Positions 6,639-8,219 of a DNA stretch of 8,219 nt are shown here, in pieces. The notes under the pieces were generated by a model. That model made no database searches and had not been told where the DNA came from. It was given only the letters and a program-made list of their open reading frames with translations. The DNA lies in assembly GCA_030950965.1 (NCBI GenBank), contig JAUZQP010000109.1, forward strand, positions 1 through 8,219. The letters run 5' to 3'. Position numbers and translations under genes: made by a program. How positions within the stretch are numbered: position 1 is the first letter of the stretch; the number at the start of each line of letters is the position of its first letter. Source of the stretch: Mariprofundaceae bacterium (lineage in GTDB: Bacteria; Pseudomonadota; Zetaproteobacteria; Mariprofundales; Mariprofundaceae).

Positions 6639-7508
6639 TTAATCTTTAAGCGCGAGGAATGCCATGATCATCGTGCTTTCAAATGATTCTGCACCGGCAA
6701 TAAACAGACCATTATGGCAAAACATGGCATCGCCAATACCCGTCACCTCTTTAAGCTCCTTGCCCGATAAGCCAGCCCATGGTGTAGGCAGCGATCTCCT
6801 ATCTTCGAATGAACCCAGCTCAACGGGTACTGTTTGAATTCTCCATTCGCCAGTCTCAGATGGGTAAACCACATACAAAGCCTCTTCAGAGAGCGCGTGA
6901 ACGGTTCTTTTCCAGGGGGTATATTTTTCTAACACAATCACTCTGGGGTCTTCTGCATCATCAATCGCTTTAGCCACAATGGCTTTCGCACTCATACCAC
7001 CGTTAGCCGATGCAATGAACCGTGTTAAAACGCGCAATGCAAAAACAACCGCTTCATCAAAACAGGTATCAACGTGACTCTCTTCTTGCCAGGTCGGATT
7101 AAACATCGAAATAGTTTGGCTAAGGCTGATGCCTTGAGCAACACCTTCAACATGCCCACAATCAATGGCATCAATCGTGGATACCAGACCAGCATCCACA
7201 GCATTGGCGACGCTTTGGTTATGTTGGCATATCTCTAAGCCATATTTCTGCCAAATAAGACCAAATGAGGAGTAGGGAATACCGTTTTCACGCTCGCCTG
7301 CGCCACCTCGTTGGTGATGATCAAAGCGGTCGCTGTCGGGGTCATGTTCACCGCCCACATCAATCACAATATCTGCCTTGGCGATCAGCTCTAAATCACG
7401 TGTGCGAATAAGCTTAAAAGAAGGGAGTATGCTCTTAAATGCAGCGATACTGAAAACATCATCGGCATGAAAATTACCGTTGTGCGTTGCTATAGTTTTA
7501 TCATTCAT
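6639..7508 (-). CDS. MYG1/UPF0160-family protein (DHH-like putative metal-dependent nuclease)
   Basis: This complete 289-residue protein has the MYG1 (UPF0160) layout. THNGNFHADDVFSIAAF is at 8-24, with candidate metal ligands H9, H14, D16 and D17. DIVIDVGGEHD is at 46-56, DRFDHHQRGG at 60-69 with the DHH triad D63-H64-H65, and the C-terminal family block FCHNGLFIAGA at 263-273. The family is related to DHH phosphoesterases; eukaryotic MYG1 is a 3'-5' RNA exonuclease of nucleus and mitochondria. The bacterial role is poorly known, so nuclease activity is inferred from conserved motifs. No signal peptide is visible, so it should be cytoplasmic. The ATG at 7506-7508 fits the family N-terminus, but no good Shine-Dalgarno precedes it. 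The VF530-family gene follows after 77 nt with no terminator seen between. A possible promoter lies at 7576-7604. Confidence 0.93.
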   Translation of the reverse strand: MNDKTIATHNGNFHADDVFSIAAFKSILPSFKLIRTRDLELIAKADIVIDVGGEHDPDSDRFDHHQRGGAGERENGIPYSSFGLIWQKYGLEICQHNQSVANAVDAGLVSTIDAIDCGHVEGVAQGISLSQTISMFNPTWQEESHVDTCFDEAVVFALRVLTRFIASANGGMSAKAIVAKAIDDAEDPRVIVLEKYTPWKRTVHALSEEALYVVYPSETGEWRIQTVPVELGSFEDRRSLPTPWAGLSGKELKEVTGIGDAMFCHNGLFIAGAESFESTMIMAFLALKD

Positions 7509-7575
7509 TTGTTTTGTGCCACGTTAGAAAGGGGTGAGGTGTCCCTTTTGGAAATTGTAAATAATTATGTGGCGA

Positions 7576-7604
7576 ATTCTATACGAAGACAGCTAACAAA
7601 AAAA
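7576..7604 (-). promoter_or_regulatory. Weak candidate sigma-70 promoter of the MYG1-family gene
   Basis: On the minus strand TAGAAT (7576-7581) matches TATAAT at 5 of 6 positions. A 17-nt spacer places the -35 at a TTTTTT run (7599-7604), a poor match. The leader would be about 60 nt and contains a small 6-bp hairpin (AAAGGG at 7528-7533 with CCCTTT at 7543-7548). Suggestive only. Confidence 0.3.
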
Positions 7605-7755
7605 GCTCATTTTTAAGGGCGCAAATTTAACCTGAATTATTCATAAATCGTCGTGATGATTGCGTAGAAGCTTTGTTTACAACGGATGCCTTGCTGGGAG
7701 TAGCATACCAGTGGATACGCTGCGACGGGCAGGAGATTCGTTGCGGACAAAGGGG
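7605..7755. other. Non-coding or decayed stretch before the palindromes
   Basis: No recognisable gene. A plus-strand frame free of stops runs from 7631 to 7777 (48 codons) but has no ATG; it reads EALFTTDALLGVAYQWIRC in its middle and gains its stop inside the first palindrome. An overlapping minus-strand frame (7627-7833, 68 codons) starts inside the palindrome and resembles no family I know. The stretch may be the remnant of a disrupted gene, or simply spacer. Confidence 0.3.
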
Positions 7756-7920
7756 TAAGGTAACGCGCAATAAATAACCTACCAAAATCACGCAGGATTT
7801 TTGTTCCGCATCAAGGCGCAAAATGCAAAGCATAGCTTGCTATGTAAGCTTTTTTTGCGACGCCGATGCTGGGCAAAAAGACAAGCGAGTTTGGTGGGTT
7901 ATTTCTTGCGAGTTACCTAA
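7756..7920. mobile_element. MITE-like long imperfect palindrome A with flanking TAA repeats
   Basis: The 159-bp core (7759-7917) starts GGTAAC and ends GTTACC. The outer 30 nt of the two arms agree at 26 positions by eye, and homology continues with small gaps to the centre. A perfect CATAG/CTATG stem with a CTTG loop (7831-7844) is centred almost exactly on the midpoint. The direct trinucleotide TAA flanks both ends (7756-7758 and 7918-7920), as a target-site duplication would. No transposase is encoded, so if mobile it would depend on an enzyme elsewhere. A TAA duplication would suit transposases making 3-bp TNA duplications (some IS5-type groups), but this is inference. Alternatively it may be a repeated structured-RNA or regulatory palindrome. 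I cannot name its family. Confidence 0.65.
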
Positions 7921-8083
7921 GTAGGGGTGCATAAGTCTTTTAACAATTTATTGCGCCGAATATTTCGTGATATTCAAGGCATGAAAACGGCACATATTAT
8001 TAATATGTAACGTTTTTCATAACGAAGAATATCGCGCGAATAGGCAAGCTAGAAATGTTAAAAGACTATTGTGCACCTACTTA
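7918..8083. mobile_element. MITE-like long imperfect palindrome B abutting palindrome A
   Basis: This 166-bp inverted repeat begins TAAGTAGG and ends CCTACTTA. Its arms share, besides the ends, the 12-mer AGTCTTTTAACA, a GATATTC block and a central CATATTA/TAATATG hairpin (7993-8007) centred on the midpoint. The arms differ by substitutions and small indels, as in an aged element. Its first three bases are the right-hand TAA of palindrome A. The two do not obviously share sequence, so they look like different families of similar size and design. No clear target duplication of its own is visible. No coding capacity. It could be mobile, or a processed structured-RNA locus. Confidence 0.6.
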
Positions 8084-8102
8084 ATTAGGCTCACGCCTTG
8101 CT

Positions 8103-8130
8103 AAAGCCCGCCTTCGGCGGGCTTTTTTGT
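8103..8130 (+). terminator. Strong plus-strand intrinsic terminator without an upstream gene
   Basis: The stem AAAGCCCGCC (8103-8112) and GGCGGGCTTT (8116-8125) is 10 bp, perfect and GC-rich, with a TTC loop, followed on the plus strand by a T-tract (8123-8130). No plus-strand gene lies between clpB and this site, so it must end a non-coding transcript, attenuate the gene starting at 8160, or be a relic. Its minus-strand side has only TTT after the stem, a much weaker signal. Confidence 0.85.
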
Positions 8131-8159
8131 TATAGTCCCCTATGTGAATGAGGAAAAAA

Positions 8160-8219
8160 ATGAAAAAAATCATCATCGTGCTGGCATTCGTTATATCATT
8201 GGGGCTAATTGCTCCCAAG
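8160..8219 (+). CDS. N-terminus of an exported or membrane-anchored protein, cut by the window edge
   Basis: Only 20 codons are visible, reading MKKIIIVLAFVISLGLIAPK. Two lysines are followed by about 16 hydrophobic residues, the layout of a signal peptide or N-terminal membrane anchor. TGAGGA (8149-8154) is a good Shine-Dalgarno 5 nt before the ATG. The start lies 29 nt after the intrinsic terminator, so the promoter must overlap the terminator or lie upstream of it, in which case expression would depend on readthrough. The family cannot be told from this fragment. Confidence 0.7.
   Translation, partial: MKKIIIVLAFVISLGLIAPK

Noticed and set aside
7627..7833. A 68-codon minus-strand frame ending before the MYG1-family gene
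   Set aside because: It starts in the middle of palindrome A, reads through one arm, and shows no recognisable motif or Shine-Dalgarno.
7756..8130. CRISPR array or retron-type RNA
   Set aside because: There are no regularly spaced direct repeats and no reverse transcriptase or cas gene in the window; the structure is two inverted repeats, not an array.

Overview
The window looks like a chromosomal segment of a gammaproteobacterium with moderate GC content. The L13/S9 ribosomal pair, a full-length ClpB and a VF530-type small protein are all typical of that class. I cannot place the organism below class with confidence; the Thiotrichales are a guess only.

Layout from left to right. Positions 1-2066 hold one long minus-strand reading frame, cut by the left edge (at least 688 codons). 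It encodes a large protein I cannot name, and its C-terminal part resembles a divergent class III nucleotide cyclase domain. Next come the minus-strand ribosomal genes rplM and rpsI (2258-3093), tightly coupled and closed by a clear intrinsic terminator at about 2180-2215. A divergent intergenic region (3094-3415) carries short repeats and a good candidate sigma-32 heat-shock promoter for clpB (3416-6013, plus strand), which encodes the hexameric AAA+ disaggregase. ClpB converges on two minus-strand genes across a perfect 16-bp inverted repeat (6030-6073). These are a VF530-family DNA-binding protein with a long charged tail (6109-6561) and a MYG1/UPF0160-family DHH-like protein (6639-7508).

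The right end (7509-8159) has no convincing protein gene. It holds two large imperfect palindromes placed end to end (7756-7917 and 7918-8083), each about 160 bp and each centred on a short perfect hairpin. The first is flanked by TAA direct repeats, as expected of a miniature inverted-repeat element. A strong plus-strand intrinsic terminator (8103-8130) follows although no plus-strand gene lies upstream of it. A new plus-strand gene for an exported or membrane-anchored protein starts at 8160 and runs off the window.

Most of the window is housekeeping: translation (L13, S9) and proteostasis (ClpB). The least explained parts are the cyclase-like protein and the double palindrome with its orphan terminator. 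I see no CRISPR array, tRNA, rRNA, complete insertion sequence or recognisable defence system.
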